The notes: generated by a model not told the origin, from the letters alone. A stretch of 64,000 bases of DNA from RGIG4608 sp045651165 (GCA_045651165.1 JAZRRX010000037.1:1-64000), one strand, 5' to 3'; counted from the first letter of the stretch, positions 51,192 through 59,833 are shown. A program made the numbers and translations.

Positions 51192-52550
51192 ATGGAAAAA
51201 TATATTATTAATACCCCGTGTGGTGAAATAAAAGGTACGTCTTGCCGACTTGATGGCGTTGTTGCTTTCAAGGGCATTCGTTATGCTAATGCTGGCAGAT
51301 GGGAATATCCAAAGCAGGTAACATCTTGGGATGGCATTTATGATGCCACAAAATATGGTAATTGCTCATATCAGCCACGCACTTTTTATGACGAAGAATA
51401 TAATGAAAAGAAATATTTCTATTATAAGGAATTCCGCAAGGGTGAAACTTACAACTATAGTGAGGATTGTTTGTTCCTTAATATTTGGAAACCCGAGGAA
51501 GCAAAAGAGGGCGACAAATTACCTGTTCTTTTTTATATTCACGGCGGTGGATTTACAGGTGGATGTGGACACGAAAAGCATTTTGATGATCCTGTTTGGG
51601 CACAAAAGGGAATTATTGGTGTAACAATCAACTATCGTTTAGGCCCTATGGGATTTATAACACTCCCTGAACTTAGAGACGAAGCGGTAAAAACAGGAAA
51701 CTATGGTCTTTATGACCAGCTTTGCGCAATTAATTGGATAAGAGATAATATCTCTGCGTTTGGTGGCGACCCCGAAGCTATTACAATTATGGGACAGAGT
51801 GCGGGTGGAATGAGCGTGCAGCAGCATTGTTTGAGCCCTCTTTCAGAAGGACTTTTCCGTGGCGCAGTAATGAGTAGTGGTGGTGGAGTTAATAAGATTC
51901 TTTCTGCTGCTCCTGCTGACAAAATGTTTGATTTTTGGCATGCGGTTATGGAAAATTGTGGTGCTAATAATCTCGATGAATTTCGCAGGGTAGCTCCTGA
52001 TAAACTTTTTGAAGCTTGGCAGAGAACTCAAAAGGAATTGAAAAAACCTGCATCATGTTTCCCGTGCATTGACGGAGAATTTGTGGTTGGTACGGGTTGC
52101 GAGCTTTTTGAAGCTAAAAAGCATCACAAGATAAATTATCTTGTTGGTTCAACTAGTCACGATATGATGACACTCTTTATGAGCTCGATGGCTAAGGGGT
52201 GGTGCGAAAATCAAGAAAAGAGCAGTTATACATGGATGTTTGATCGCATTTTGCCAGGTGAAACAAATGGCGCATGGCATTCTGCTGACCTTTGGTATTG
52301 GTTTGACACACTTGACAACGGTTGGCGTCCTTGGGAAGAGCAGGATAGAAAAATTGCATCTCTTATGAGTGATTATCTTGTGAACTTTGTAAAGACGGGT
52401 AATCCCAATGGTGATGGACTTCCTAATTGGAAAACCGCACAGGATAGCAAAAAATCGTTATTTATTGGAGAGGGTGAGCCAAGAATGGCAACCCCTTCTA
52501 AACTTAAACTTCTTTGGACTATGCTTACTACCAAATCAGTGGGAGAATAA
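51192..52550 (+). CDS. Type B carboxylesterase
   Basis: A 452-residue alpha/beta hydrolase of the carboxylesterase/lipase B family. Oxyanion hole HGGGF (117-121), nucleophile GQSAGG with Ser203 (Gln replaces the usual Glu), and YNYSEDCLFLNIW (88-100) as the family signature. No signal peptide, so cytoplasmic. It lies after the sugar symporter. A role in removing acyl groups from imported glycosides is likely but unproven. Start at 51192 with AAGGAG. Confidence 0.9.
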   Translation: MEKYIINTPCGEIKGTSCRLDGVVAFKGIRYANAGRWEYPKQVTSWDGIYDATKYGNCSYQPRTFYDEEYNEKKYFYYKEFRKGETYNYSEDCLFLNIWKPEEAKEGDKLPVLFYIHGGGFTGGCGHEKHFDDPVWAQKGIIGVTINYRLGPMGFITLPELRDEAVKTGNYGLYDQLCAINWIRDNISAFGGDPEAITIMGQSAGGMSVQQHCLSPLSEGLFRGAVMSSGGGVNKILSAAPADKMFDFWHAVMENCGANNLDEFRRVAPDKLFEAWQRTQKELKKPASCFPCIDGEFVVGTGCELFEAKKHHKINYLVGSTSHDMMTLFMSSMAKGWCENQEKSSYTWMFDRILPGETNGAWHSADLWYWFDTLDNGWRPWEEQDRKIASLMSDYLVNFVKTGNPNGDGLPNWKTAQDSKKSLFIGEGEPRMATPSKLKLLWTMLTTKSVGE

Positions 52551-52556
52551 AAATAC

Positions 52557-52585
52557 AACGGCGAGCAAAAACTCGCCGTTTTTCT
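52557..52585 (+). terminator. Carboxylesterase terminator
   Basis: AACGGCGAG / CTCGCCGTT stem followed by TTTT. Confidence 0.85.
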
Positions 52586-52596
52586 TTGATTTTTTA

Positions 52597-52625
52597 TTGA
52601 CAAATCAAGGGTTTTGCTATAAAAT
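52597..52625 (+). promoter_or_regulatory. pepF promoter
   Basis: TTGACA (52597-52602), 17-base spacer, TAAAAT (52620-52625). Confidence 0.7.
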
Positions 52626-52658
52626 GGTTTTATAATTATTTTTTATAAGGAGAAAACT

Positions 52659-54458
52659 ATGAAAGACAGAAAAGACATACCCGCTAAATATAAGTGGGAT
52701 TTATCCGTAATTTATGCGGACGAAAAGGCATTTTACGAAGATTATGCCAAGGTTGAAAAGATGCTTAAGGAATTTCCTAAGCACGAAAAGACGATGACAA
52801 AGAGTGCAGAGGGGCTTTATGCGTGCCTTCGCGCGATGTGTGACGTTGAAGCAATCATTGAAAAGCTTTGGAGCTATGCATCTCTTAACTTCTCAGTTGA
52901 TTCTTCAAACAACGCTTTCCAGGCGCTTAATGGAAAGGTTCGTTCACTCGCTGTGCAGGCGGGTGCGGCTTCTTGGTTTGTATCTCCTCGCCTTCTTGCT
53001 CTTGATACAGAAACAGTGAATGGTTGGTTCTCAGAATATCCCGCTCTTGAAACATTCCGCAGAATGATTGAAACAACTATGAGAACAAAACCCCATATGC
53101 TCTCTGACGAATGCGAACAACTTATGTCCAAACTCCAAGACGGCTTTGGAACACATGGAGATATTAGAAGCATCTTTGCAAATAGCGACCTTCGTTTTGG
53201 CAAAATTAGAAACGAAGATGGCAAACTCGTTGAACTTACTGATACAAACTATGTAACATTCCTTATGAGTGGCAACCGCAGAGTGCGTCAAGCGGCTTTC
53301 AGAAAGCTCTATGAAACATACGCTCAGTTTGGCAATACATTTGCAACAACATTCAATGCTATGGTGCGTGAAAGAGGTACTCTTGCAAAAGTTAGAGGAT
53401 ATAAGAATTCCATTACTGCATCCACATTCCGTGATGAAGTAACTCCCGATATTTATAACAACCTTATTAACTGTGTTCACACAGGTCTTCCTGCGCTTTA
53501 TGATTACTATGCACTCAAAGCAGAGGTTCTTGGCGTGCAGAAACTTCACTTGTATGATGTTTATGCTCCTCTTATTGGTGAACTTGACAGAGTTTACACA
53601 TACGATGAAGCAGTTGAAGAGGTTCTTGAAACCGTTAAGATTTATGGTGATGAATACTACAATGCACTCAAAGCAGGTCTTACAGAAAAGGGTTGGGTTG
53701 ACGTATATCCTAGCCGTGGTAAGAGAGGTGGCGCGTTTAGTTCAGGTACACCTGATACAGAACCATATATCCTTCTTAACTACAAAGAAACTCTTGATGA
53801 CGTATCCACTCTTGCTCACGAAGCAGGACACTCAATGCACACTTGGTTCTCAACTCACTACAACGAGCCCCACAATTCAAGTTACACAATTTTCGTAGCA
53901 GAGGTTGCTTCTACTGTTAACGAACTTTTGTTGTTCCATAGAAAGCTCCGTGAATGCACTGACGATAACGAAAAGCTCTATATCCTCAATCAGTTGATGG
54001 AAACGTATAAGGGAACACTTTATCGTCAAACTATGTTTGCTGAATTTGAACGTGATATGCACGCGATGAGCGAAAAGGGAACTCCTCTTACTGCTGACGT
54101 GGTTAATAAGCACTACTACAAACTCGTTAAGAAGTATTTTGGCAAGGATGTTGCAGTTGACAAGCAGATTTCTATGGAATGGATGAGAATTCCTCACTTC
54201 TATTCAAGTTTCTATGTTTATAAGTACGCAACTTGCATTAGCGCGGCTTCTGCCATCGTTAAGAGAATTGAAAATGAGGGCGCGGCTTATGTAAATCAGT
54301 ACATTGATTTCCTTAAGTGTGGCGGCTCAAAGTCACCTCTTGATTCACTCCTTGTTGCAGGAATTGATATGAGAGATCCTGAGGTTGTTAACGGCGCAAT
54401 CGAAGATTTCAGAAGCGCAGTTGAAGAATTCAGAGCAATCTATAATAAGAGAAAATAA
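52659..54458 (+). CDS. pepF: Oligoendopeptidase F
   Basis: A 599-residue cytoplasmic M3B zinc peptidase that cuts oligopeptides. Zinc motif HEAGH at 387-391 with the downstream E in FVAEVASTVNE. The N-terminus (RKDIPAKYKWDLSVIYADEKAF) and the C-terminal YKYATCISAASAIV block are typical of PepF; length matches. No anchor, unlike the related surface peptidase at 44880. Monocistronic. Confidence 0.95.
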   Translation: MKDRKDIPAKYKWDLSVIYADEKAFYEDYAKVEKMLKEFPKHEKTMTKSAEGLYACLRAMCDVEAIIEKLWSYASLNFSVDSSNNAFQALNGKVRSLAVQAGAASWFVSPRLLALDTETVNGWFSEYPALETFRRMIETTMRTKPHMLSDECEQLMSKLQDGFGTHGDIRSIFANSDLRFGKIRNEDGKLVELTDTNYVTFLMSGNRRVRQAAFRKLYETYAQFGNTFATTFNAMVRERGTLAKVRGYKNSITASTFRDEVTPDIYNNLINCVHTGLPALYDYYALKAEVLGVQKLHLYDVYAPLIGELDRVYTYDEAVEEVLETVKIYGDEYYNALKAGLTEKGWVDVYPSRGKRGGAFSSGTPDTEPYILLNYKETLDDVSTLAHEAGHSMHTWFSTHYNEPHNSSYTIFVAEVASTVNELLLFHRKLRECTDDNEKLYILNQLMETYKGTLYRQTMFAEFERDMHAMSEKGTPLTADVVNKHYYKLVKKYFGKDVAVDKQISMEWMRIPHFYSSFYVYKYATCISAASAIVKRIENEGAAYVNQYIDFLKCGGSKSPLDSLLVAGIDMRDPEVVNGAIEDFRSAVEEFRAIYNKRK

Positions 54459-54466
54459 TACAAAAA

Positions 54467-54500
54467 TATGGGGACTTGTGTAAGTCCCCATAACTTTTTC
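54467..54500 (+). terminator. pepF terminator
   Basis: TATGGGGACTT / AAGTCCCCATA stem with GTGT loop, then ACTTTTTC. Confidence 0.8.
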
Positions 54501-54529
54501 TTGTATCTTTTGTTTATGTATGGTATAAT
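54501..54529 (+). promoter_or_regulatory. Promoter of the NUDIX gene
   Basis: TTGTAT (54501-54506), 17-base spacer, TATAAT (54524-54529). Confidence 0.65.
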
Positions 54530-54558
54530 TAATTTAACAAATTTTAAGGAGCAAAAAT

Positions 54559-54975
54559 ATGAAGGGTTACAACGTTATCGTGGTTTTTGATAAAGAGGCG
54601 GACAAAATGCTTATGTGTAATAGGATTAAAGACCCTTATAAAGGTCTTTCGAATTTTGTCGGCGGAAAAATTGAAAAGAATGAAAACGGATATGATGCCG
54701 CATATCGCGAGCTTTTTGAAGAAACTGCGATAACAAAAGAGGATATAAAATTAACACACCTTATGGATTTCACCTATCATATGGCGCAAGAATACGTTGA
54801 AGTTTACATTGGCAGACTCAATAAAGATGTTGAAATCAAGGGTGATGAAAACATTCTCTATTGGTCTGATTTCAACCACAATTTCTTTGATCCCACTCTC
54901 TACGCAGGTGAGGGCAATATCGGTCATATCATGATGCATATCGACTTTGATAGGGAGAGGTTACTTGAATTATGA
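54559..54975 (+). CDS. NUDIX hydrolase
   Basis: A 138-residue NUDIX protein of the 8-oxo-dGTP diphosphatase type. The NUDIX box GGKIEKNENGYDAAYRELFE then ET (residues 35-56) has the essential G, E, R-E and E-E residues. Substrate preference is unknown. Its last four bases overlap the start of the RAYT transposase gene, an unusual coupling that suggests the transposase inserted or was captured right at the gene end. Confidence 0.88.
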   Translation: MKGYNVIVVFDKEADKMLMCNRIKDPYKGLSNFVGGKIEKNENGYDAAYRELFEETAITKEDIKLTHLMDFTYHMAQEYVEVYIGRLNKDVEIKGDENILYWSDFNHNFFDPTLYAGEGNIGHIMMHIDFDRERLLEL

Positions 54976-55487
54976 GTGGTGGAAATACATTACCCAAAAG
55001 AAAAAGCACCCGTTTAAAAGAGTTTGATTATAATGATACTGCAATATATTTCATAACGATATGTGTACAGCATAGAGAGTGCTTGCTTTCCTCGATTGTA
55101 GGGACAGGCGTCCTCGACTGTCCGTACGTGAAATTGACAGAATACGGGCGAATAGCGGAGAAATATATAAAGCAGTTGAATGATTTTTATAATCATATAA
55201 CAATTACGGACTATGTTATAATGCCAAATCACATACATTTAATAATCTATATTCGAATGGACGGACAGTCGAGGACCCCTGTCCCTACAACTAAAGCGAA
55301 TAGTGAATACTCAAAATTCATATCAACCTTTAAGCGTTTTTGTAACAAAGAGTATGGATATAATATTTGGCAAGCTCGTTCGTATGAACATATCATTAGA
55401 AATTATAGTGATTACGAAGAAATATCAAAATACATCCACGAAAACCCACTAAAATGGCAATTTGATGAGTTGTATTGTGAAGAATAA
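54972..55487 (+). CDS. REP-associated tyrosine transposase (RAYT, Y1/HUH family)
   Basis: A 171-residue single-strand transposase of the TnpA_REP branch of IS200/IS605-like Y1 enzymes. The HUH motif is NHIHLII (86-92, His87 and His89). The family segments YFITICVQHRECLL near the start and SYEHIIRN...ISKYIHENPLKW near the end are clear. Such enzymes are single-copy domesticated transposases that process REP palindromes. Two REP-like hairpins occur inside this coding sequence (residues about 43-52 and 97-106). Start by ATGA overlap with the NUDIX gene. Confidence 0.9.
   Translation: MSGGNTLPKRKSTRLKEFDYNDTAIYFITICVQHRECLLSSIVGTGVLDCPYVKLTEYGRIAEKYIKQLNDFYNHITITDYVIMPNHIHLIIYIRMDGQSRTPVPTTKANSEYSKFISTFKRFCNKEYGYNIWQARSYEHIIRNYSDYEEISKYIHENPLKWQFDELYCEE
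55098..55125 (+). repeat. REP-like element inside the RAYT gene, copy 1
   Basis: GTAG followed by GGACAG, a 10-base loop GCGTCCTCGA, CTGTCC and GT. This GTAG-plus-hairpin layout is the hallmark of REP sequences acted on by RAYT transposases. It differs from copy 2 at one base. Confidence 0.8.
55261..55288 (-). repeat. REP-like element inside the RAYT gene, copy 2 (inverted)
   Basis: The same 28-base unit on the minus strand: GTAG, GGACAG, loop GGGTCCTCGA, CTGTCC, GT. Together with copy 1 it forms a tail-to-tail pair spanning 55098-55288, like a BIME. Confidence 0.8.
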
Positions 55488-55499
55488 TTAGGAGATATT

Positions 55500-55823
55500 A
55501 TGTTAGGTAAAATTGTAAAGGTTATAGTTGATAGACCGCTTGGAAGTAATCATCCCAATTATGATGATATGGTTTATCCCATAAATTACGGTTATGTGGA
55601 GGGCATTATTGCCCCTGACGGTGAGGAGCAAGATGCGTATATTTTGGGAATTGATGAGCCGATAAATGAATATACGGGCAAAATTATAGCGATTGTTCAT
55701 CGCCTTAATGACATAGAAGATAAATGGATAGTAGCTCCTGAAGATACACATTATACAAAAGAAGAAATAATCAAACAAATAGAATTTCAAGAACAGTTTT
55801 TTAAATATGAAATAATTATGTAA
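55500..55823 (+). CDS. Small inorganic-pyrophosphatase-like protein
   Basis: A 107-residue protein with YPINYGYVEGIIAPDGEEQDAYILG (about 26-50), which matches the family I pyrophosphatase core (YPVNYGY...DGDPLDV) including two acidic metal ligands. It is much shorter than true PPases (about 170) and lacks the later lysine and acidic ligands, so activity is uncertain. AGGAG precedes the ATG 12 bases after the RAYT stop. Confidence 0.75.
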   Translation: MLGKIVKVIVDRPLGSNHPNYDDMVYPINYGYVEGIIAPDGEEQDAYILGIDEPINEYTGKIIAIVHRLNDIEDKWIVAPEDTHYTKEEIIKQIEFQEQFFKYEIIM

Positions 55824-55825
55824 AA

Positions 55826-55857
55826 AATCCCGACGAATTTTTTCATCGGGAGTTTGT
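55826..55857. terminator. Terminator between convergent genes
   Basis: TCCCGACGAA / TTCATCGGGA stem (one G-T) with TTTT loop and a T-rich tail. Confidence 0.65.
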
Positions 55858-55866
55858 GTATTTGTG

Positions 55867-56118
55867 TTAGAATTTGTCGGATTTTATATCCTCCAGCTTA
55901 TATAGGTGCCGTTTTTTTTTGTTTATTTCTGCAAAAATCCAATTAGAATTGCGCTTTTTGTACCGTTTAATTTCCTTTATAATAGGAAGGATTTGTTTCT
56001 TTGTTACGTTTATTCCGTCTTTTTTTAGTTTTCTGCGAATAATCCCTGCTGTGAAATTGTTAAGAATCAATCGTGTGGGGGAAAGAAAAACGGTGTGATT
56101 ATTTTTCTTTATCCTCAT
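55867..56118 (-). CDS. Small basic protein, partner of the XRE regulator
   Basis: An 83-residue Lys/Arg-rich protein starting MRIKKNNHTVFLSPTRLILNN. It begins 3 bases after the XRE regulator stop, and I recall similar pairs (HTH protein plus short basic protein with KKYGI-T/KEQ-type helix) in Clostridia. Function unknown; it may work with the regulator's C-terminal domain. The ribosome binding site is weak, consistent with translational coupling. Confidence 0.65.
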   Translation of the reverse strand: MRIKKNNHTVFLSPTRLILNNFTAGIIRRKLKKDGINVTKKQILPIIKEIKRYKKRNSNWIFAEINKKKRHLYKLEDIKSDKF

Positions 56119-56121
56119 ATT

Positions 56122-56622
56122 TTATTCCACAAACATTTGAATAATATCGCCGTTTGCGTCTTCAATATCTATAATATTGCCGATTGCACCTTGATTTGCC
56201 ATATTCAAAATCACATTAAGGTCTATATTTTTCAGAGCCTCGTTTTTTGAAAGATATGACATATTTAGCCCACTATCTAATATAACCTTAATTATGGCAA
56301 GGGGGAGATTTACGCGCACCACGTCGCCGCCCTTACCGGTTATCATTATACGGAGCAACATATCCTCAATTTTCTTTCTCTCGTTTTCAGGTAACATTCT
56401 AACCGCCTGGGCTTCCTCTTTTTTGCCCGTGAGCAGCTCGTCGGTGCTTATACTGAGTGTTTTTGCAAGAAGCGGGAGCAAAGAAATATCGGGGCAGGTT
56501 TGATCGTTCTCCCATTTGCTTACAGCTTGAGAGCTTATACCGAGCTTTTCGGCAAGCTCGTCTTGCTTCATCTGCTTTTTGTGGCGTAGAGCTGCAATTC
56601 TTTTCCCTAAAGTTGTGTTCAT
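56122..56622 (-). CDS. XRE-family helix-turn-helix regulator
   Basis: A 166-residue regulator. An N-terminal XRE HTH (5-60: GKRIAALRHKKQMKQDELAEKLGISSQAVSKWEND) is followed by a linker and a C-terminal domain (about 98-166: GGDVVRVNLPLAIIKVIL...NIIDIEDANGDIIQMFVE) seen with the small basic partner. AAAAAGGAG precedes the ATG. A dyad upstream (56661-56699) is a candidate autoregulatory operator. Confidence 0.88.
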   Translation of the reverse strand: MNTTLGKRIAALRHKKQMKQDELAEKLGISSQAVSKWENDQTCPDISLLPLLAKTLSISTDELLTGKKEEAQAVRMLPENERKKIEDMLLRIMITGKGGDVVRVNLPLAIIKVILDSGLNMSYLSKNEALKNIDLNVILNMANQGAIGNIIDIEDANGDIIQMFVE

Positions 56623-56660
56623 AATTAAAACTCCTTTTTGATTGTTATTGTTTTTTTGTT

Positions 56661-56699
56661 GGGTGATTTATACCATCCGACGGTATCATTATATCACCC
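56661..56699. promoter_or_regulatory. Candidate operator/promoter of the XRE regulator
   Basis: Nested dyad: GGGTGAT (56661-56667) with ATCACCC (56693-56699), and ATACC with GGTAT (inner arms near 56670-56685). It also contains a TATAAT on the minus strand, so a bound dimer would overlap the promoter. Confidence 0.5.
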
Positions 56700-56806
56700 C
56701 AAATCTGCAAAGTGAAGATAACAACGGTTGAAAAAGTTTTAATTTGCTCAACCAAACAGAGAATTAACCCTCAACCGATGGTTGCTTGGTGTTTTTATGG
56801 AAAATC

Positions 56807-56840
56807 AAAACTCCCGACGGAATTTCTGTCGGGAGTTTTA
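56807..56840. terminator. nfnB terminator
   Basis: AAAACTCCCGAC / GTCGGGAGTTTT stem, usable from both sides. The stretch 56700-56806 holds only short GGTTGA...TCAACC inverted repeats. Confidence 0.85.
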
Positions 56841-56855
56841 TGTATATACATTAAA

Positions 56856-58241
56856 TTATTTGCTCTTAATGTACTCATCCATTGCTTTTGCAGCTGTTTT
56901 ACCAGCGCCCATTGCAAGGATAACTGTTGCAGCACCTGTTACGGCGTCACCGCCTGCGTAAACGCCTTCACGAGATGTAAGGCCGTTTTCGTCTGCGATA
57001 AAGCAACCCCATTTATTTGTTTCAAGACCCTTTGTTGTGTTTCTAATAAGGGGATTGGGGCTAGTACCTATGGACATGATTACACAGTCAACGTCAAGAA
57101 CGAATTCGGAATCGGGTTTAACCATGGGACGACGTCTGCCAGAAGCATCGGGCTCACCGAGTTCCATCTCAACGCACTTGATTCCTGTTACGAACTTATG
57201 CTCGTCACCAAGTACTTCAATGGGATTTGTGAGTGTCTTAAAGATGATGCCTTCTTCTTCAGCGTGTTCAACCTCTTCCTTACGAGCAGGAAGTTCTTCC
57301 ATACCACGACGGTAAACGATATAAACGTTTTCTGCGCCAAGACGCTTTGCAGAACGAGCTGCGTCCATAGCAACGTTACCACCACCAACGATTGCAACGT
57401 TCTTTGAATCCTTAATAGGTGTATCGGAGCCAGGAAGGTAAGCCTTCATAAGGTTAACTCTTGTCAAAAATTCATTTGCAGAGTAAACGCCCTTAAGGTT
57501 TTCGCCGGGAATATTCATAAAGTTGGGAAGACCTGCACCTGAGCCGATGAAGATTGCTTCATAACCCATAGCGAAGAGTTCGTCAACTTCAATTGTTCTA
57601 CCAACAACAACGTTTGTTTCAACCTTAACGCCCATTGCCTGAAGGTTTTCGATTTCTCTTTGAACAATCTTCTTAGGAAGACGGAATTCGGGGATACCGT
57701 AAACAAGTACGCCGCCTGCCAAGTGGAGAGCTTCAAAAATTGTTACTTCGTAACCAAGTCTTGCAAGGTCACCAGCACATGTAAGACCTGAAGGACCTGC
57801 ACCGATGATTGCGCATTTGTGTCCGTTGGATACGGGAGCTTCTGGCTTTTCTGTTGAATGAGCATTGTGCCAGTCAGCAACGAATCTTTCAAGACGGCCG
57901 ATAGCAACGGGTTCACCCTTAATACCTCTTACACACTTGCATTCGCACTGTGTTTCCTGGGGACAAACACGTCCACAAACTGCGGGAAGGGCAGAGCTTT
58001 GAGAGATGATCTGGTATGCGCCTTCAAAATCTCTCTCTTTTATCTTCATAATGAATGCGGGAATATCAATAGCAACAGGACAACCGCCTACACAGGGTTT
58101 ATTCTTACAGTTAAGGCATCTTTCCGCTTCGTTTACTGCCTGCTCCTCTGTATAACCAAGAGCAACCTCAAGGAAGTTACCGTTACGGACCATTGGGTCC
58201 TGAACGGGCATTTCGTTCTTTTTAAGACTCATATTAGCCAT
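56856..58241 (-). CDS. nfnB: NADH-dependent ferredoxin:NADP oxidoreductase, large subunit (NfnB/GltA-like)
   Basis: A 461-residue flavin/iron-sulfur protein. N-terminal cysteine clusters CLNCKNKPCVGGCP and CGRVCPQETQCECKC (about 42-107) hold two [4Fe-4S] clusters; GAGPSGLTCAGDLARLGYEVTIFEA binds FAD and VGGGNVAMDAARSAKRLG binds NADPH. The same fold serves as glutamate synthase small subunit, but adjacency to NfnA marks the electron-bifurcating Nfn transhydrogenase. It follows nfnA by one base; AAGGAGGT precedes the ATG. Confidence 0.9.
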   Translation of the reverse strand: MANMSLKKNEMPVQDPMVRNGNFLEVALGYTEEQAVNEAERCLNCKNKPCVGGCPVAIDIPAFIMKIKERDFEGAYQIISQSSALPAVCGRVCPQETQCECKCVRGIKGEPVAIGRLERFVADWHNAHSTEKPEAPVSNGHKCAIIGAGPSGLTCAGDLARLGYEVTIFEALHLAGGVLVYGIPEFRLPKKIVQREIENLQAMGVKVETNVVVGRTIEVDELFAMGYEAIFIGSGAGLPNFMNIPGENLKGVYSANEFLTRVNLMKAYLPGSDTPIKDSKNVAIVGGGNVAMDAARSAKRLGAENVYIVYRRGMEELPARKEEVEHAEEEGIIFKTLTNPIEVLGDEHKFVTGIKCVEMELGEPDASGRRRPMVKPDSEFVLDVDCVIMSIGTSPNPLIRNTTKGLETNKWGCFIADENGLTSREGVYAGGDAVTGAATVILAMGAGKTAAKAMDEYIKSK

Positions 58242-58242
58242 T

Positions 58243-59085
58243 TTACTGTACCTCCTTGTTCAAAAGATTGCATGTTTCTTCGTGCTTCTGTCTTTCAAAG
58301 CCCTTATACATTGTTGAACGTTCGATTGCTTCATCGAAATCAACAAGGTGACCGTCGAAGTCGGGACCGTCAACACATGCAAACTTTGTCTGACCACCAA
58401 CAGTAAGACGACAACCGCCGCACATACCTGTACCATCAATCATAATGGGGTTCATAGAAACTACTGTGGGAATATTGTATTCCTTTGTGAGCTTGCAAAC
58501 GAACTTCATCATTACAAGGGGACCGATTGCGATTACTTCATCGTAATTGTGACCTTCTTCGATAAGACCGAGAAGAGCGTTTGTAACAAGACCCTTTGTT
58601 CCGTGAGAACCGTCATCTGTCATGACTTCAAGAACGTCACTTGCTGCTGCAAATTCGTCTTCAAGGATAACAAGATCTTTGTTTCTAAAACCGATAATAG
58701 AGTGAACCTCTGCACCAAGTGCGTGAAGCTTCTTTGCGATAGGGTATGCGATAGCACAACCAACGCCACCACCAACTACTGCAACCTTTTTAAGTCCATC
58801 TGTATGAGAGGGAACTCCAAGAGGGCCTACGAAGTCGTGAATGTAGTCGCCTTCTTCAAGACGGTTGAGCTTTTCTGTTGTTGAACCAACAATCTGGAAA
58901 ATAATTGTAATTGTTCCTGCCTCGCGGTCGAAATCTGCAACTGTTAAAGGGATTCTTTCACCATTCTCGTCAACACGAAGAATGATAAACTGACCGGGTT
59001 CTGCTTTTTTAGCAACGAGGGGTGCCTCAACGTCCATGAGTGTTACTGTTGGATTGAGGACTTTTTTTCTGAGAATTTTGTACAT
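58243..59085 (-). CDS. nfnA: NADH-dependent ferredoxin:NADP oxidoreductase, small subunit (NfnA)
   Basis: A 280-residue ferredoxin-reductase-type protein: an FAD-binding barrel (KAEPGQFIILRV, RIPLTVADFD), an NAD-binding fold (VAVVGGGVGCAIAYPIAKKL) and a C-terminal [2Fe-2S] site (GTGMCGGCRLTVGGQ...FACVDGPDFDGH). Pairs with NfnB to link NADH, ferredoxin and NADP. The first gene of a two-gene operon with its own promoter. Confidence 0.9.
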   Translation of the reverse strand: MYKILRKKVLNPTVTLMDVEAPLVAKKAEPGQFIILRVDENGERIPLTVADFDREAGTITIIFQIVGSTTEKLNRLEEGDYIHDFVGPLGVPSHTDGLKKVAVVGGGVGCAIAYPIAKKLHALGAEVHSIIGFRNKDLVILEDEFAAASDVLEVMTDDGSHGTKGLVTNALLGLIEEGHNYDEVIAIGPLVMMKFVCKLTKEYNIPTVVSMNPIMIDGTGMCGGCRLTVGGQTKFACVDGPDFDGHLVDFDEAIERSTMYKGFERQKHEETCNLLNKEVQ

Positions 59086-59151
59086 TTTTCTACCTCTTTT
59101 ATTTATTTAAAGTAAAATTGTTATCAATTTATTGTGTTCGCACACCGATAT

Positions 59152-59180
59152 ATTATATTACAATAGAATTAAAAAGTCAA
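59152..59180 (-). promoter_or_regulatory. nfnAB promoter
   Basis: TTGACT (59175-59180), 17-base spacer, TATAAT (59152-59157). Confidence 0.75.
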
Positions 59181-59274
59181 TATAATTTCGTTACTTTTTT
59201 AACAAAAAACAAATTTTGTTTTTTTAGATAAAAAACAAGAAAAATATTAAATGATGATGATAATTTTAACAATA

Positions 59275-59308
59275 AAAAAGCAGGGAGCAGTTAATCTCCC
59301 TGTTTTTT
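59275..59308 (-). terminator. DUF1622 gene terminator
   Basis: GCAGGGAG / CTCCCTG stem with T tracts both sides. Confidence 0.75.
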
Positions 59309-59322
59309 ATTTTGTTGGTTTA

Positions 59323-59664
59323 TTAGTCATCTTTTTCCGAATCGTGAGTATGTTTCAATTCAAAGTGAATAAGGATGCTCATAAGCGCTCTCAAAGCAAA
59401 CACTGCTCCAAGAACCAACAACTCATCAAGGTCGTGAACGATGAGTGTTTTAAGTATTTCTGCGCCGAGCTTAAATTCAAGACCTGTTGCAAGACCTTTT
59501 GCAAGGTGAGTTTGAATTCTATTGTGTTTTCTCATGAATGTGTTTTGGATGTATTCTCCAAAAGCTTTAATGCAAGTCCAAAAGACAATGAAAACACCCA
59601 TTAATTCAAGAATAAAAACTATAGCTGGAATAACTATTTGGGAAATGTCGTGAAGTGTATGCAT
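59323..59664 (-). CDS. DUF1622 family membrane protein
   Basis: A 113-residue protein with an N-terminal helix (about 8-35) and a second hydrophobic segment near 80-100, and the GLEFKLGAEILKTLI segment I associate with DUF1622. Function unknown. AGGAG precedes the ATG. Lone gene between nfnAB and rnf. Confidence 0.8.
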   Translation of the reverse strand: MHTLHDISQIVIPAIVFILELMGVFIVFWTCIKAFGEYIQNTFMRKHNRIQTHLAKGLATGLEFKLGAEILKTLIVHDLDELLVLGAVFALRALMSILIHFELKHTHDSEKDD

Positions 59665-59804
59665 TTTTATTTCTCCTAAAATATAAATTCAACTTATTAT
59701 AGTTTGTTGCGCGAATTTTGTCAATATTTATTTTAATTTTTCTTTATAAAGTTGTACCATTTTTTATGAAATTTATTAAAATATTATCAATATATACTTT
59801 TTTA

Positions 59805-59833
59805 TTGACAAATAAAATTTGCCGTGATATAAT
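59805..59833 (+). promoter_or_regulatory. rnf operon promoter
   Basis: TTGACA (59805-59810), 17-base spacer, TATAAT (59828-59833); includes TTGCCGTGATATAAT shared with the SDR promoter at 30115. Confidence 0.85.
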
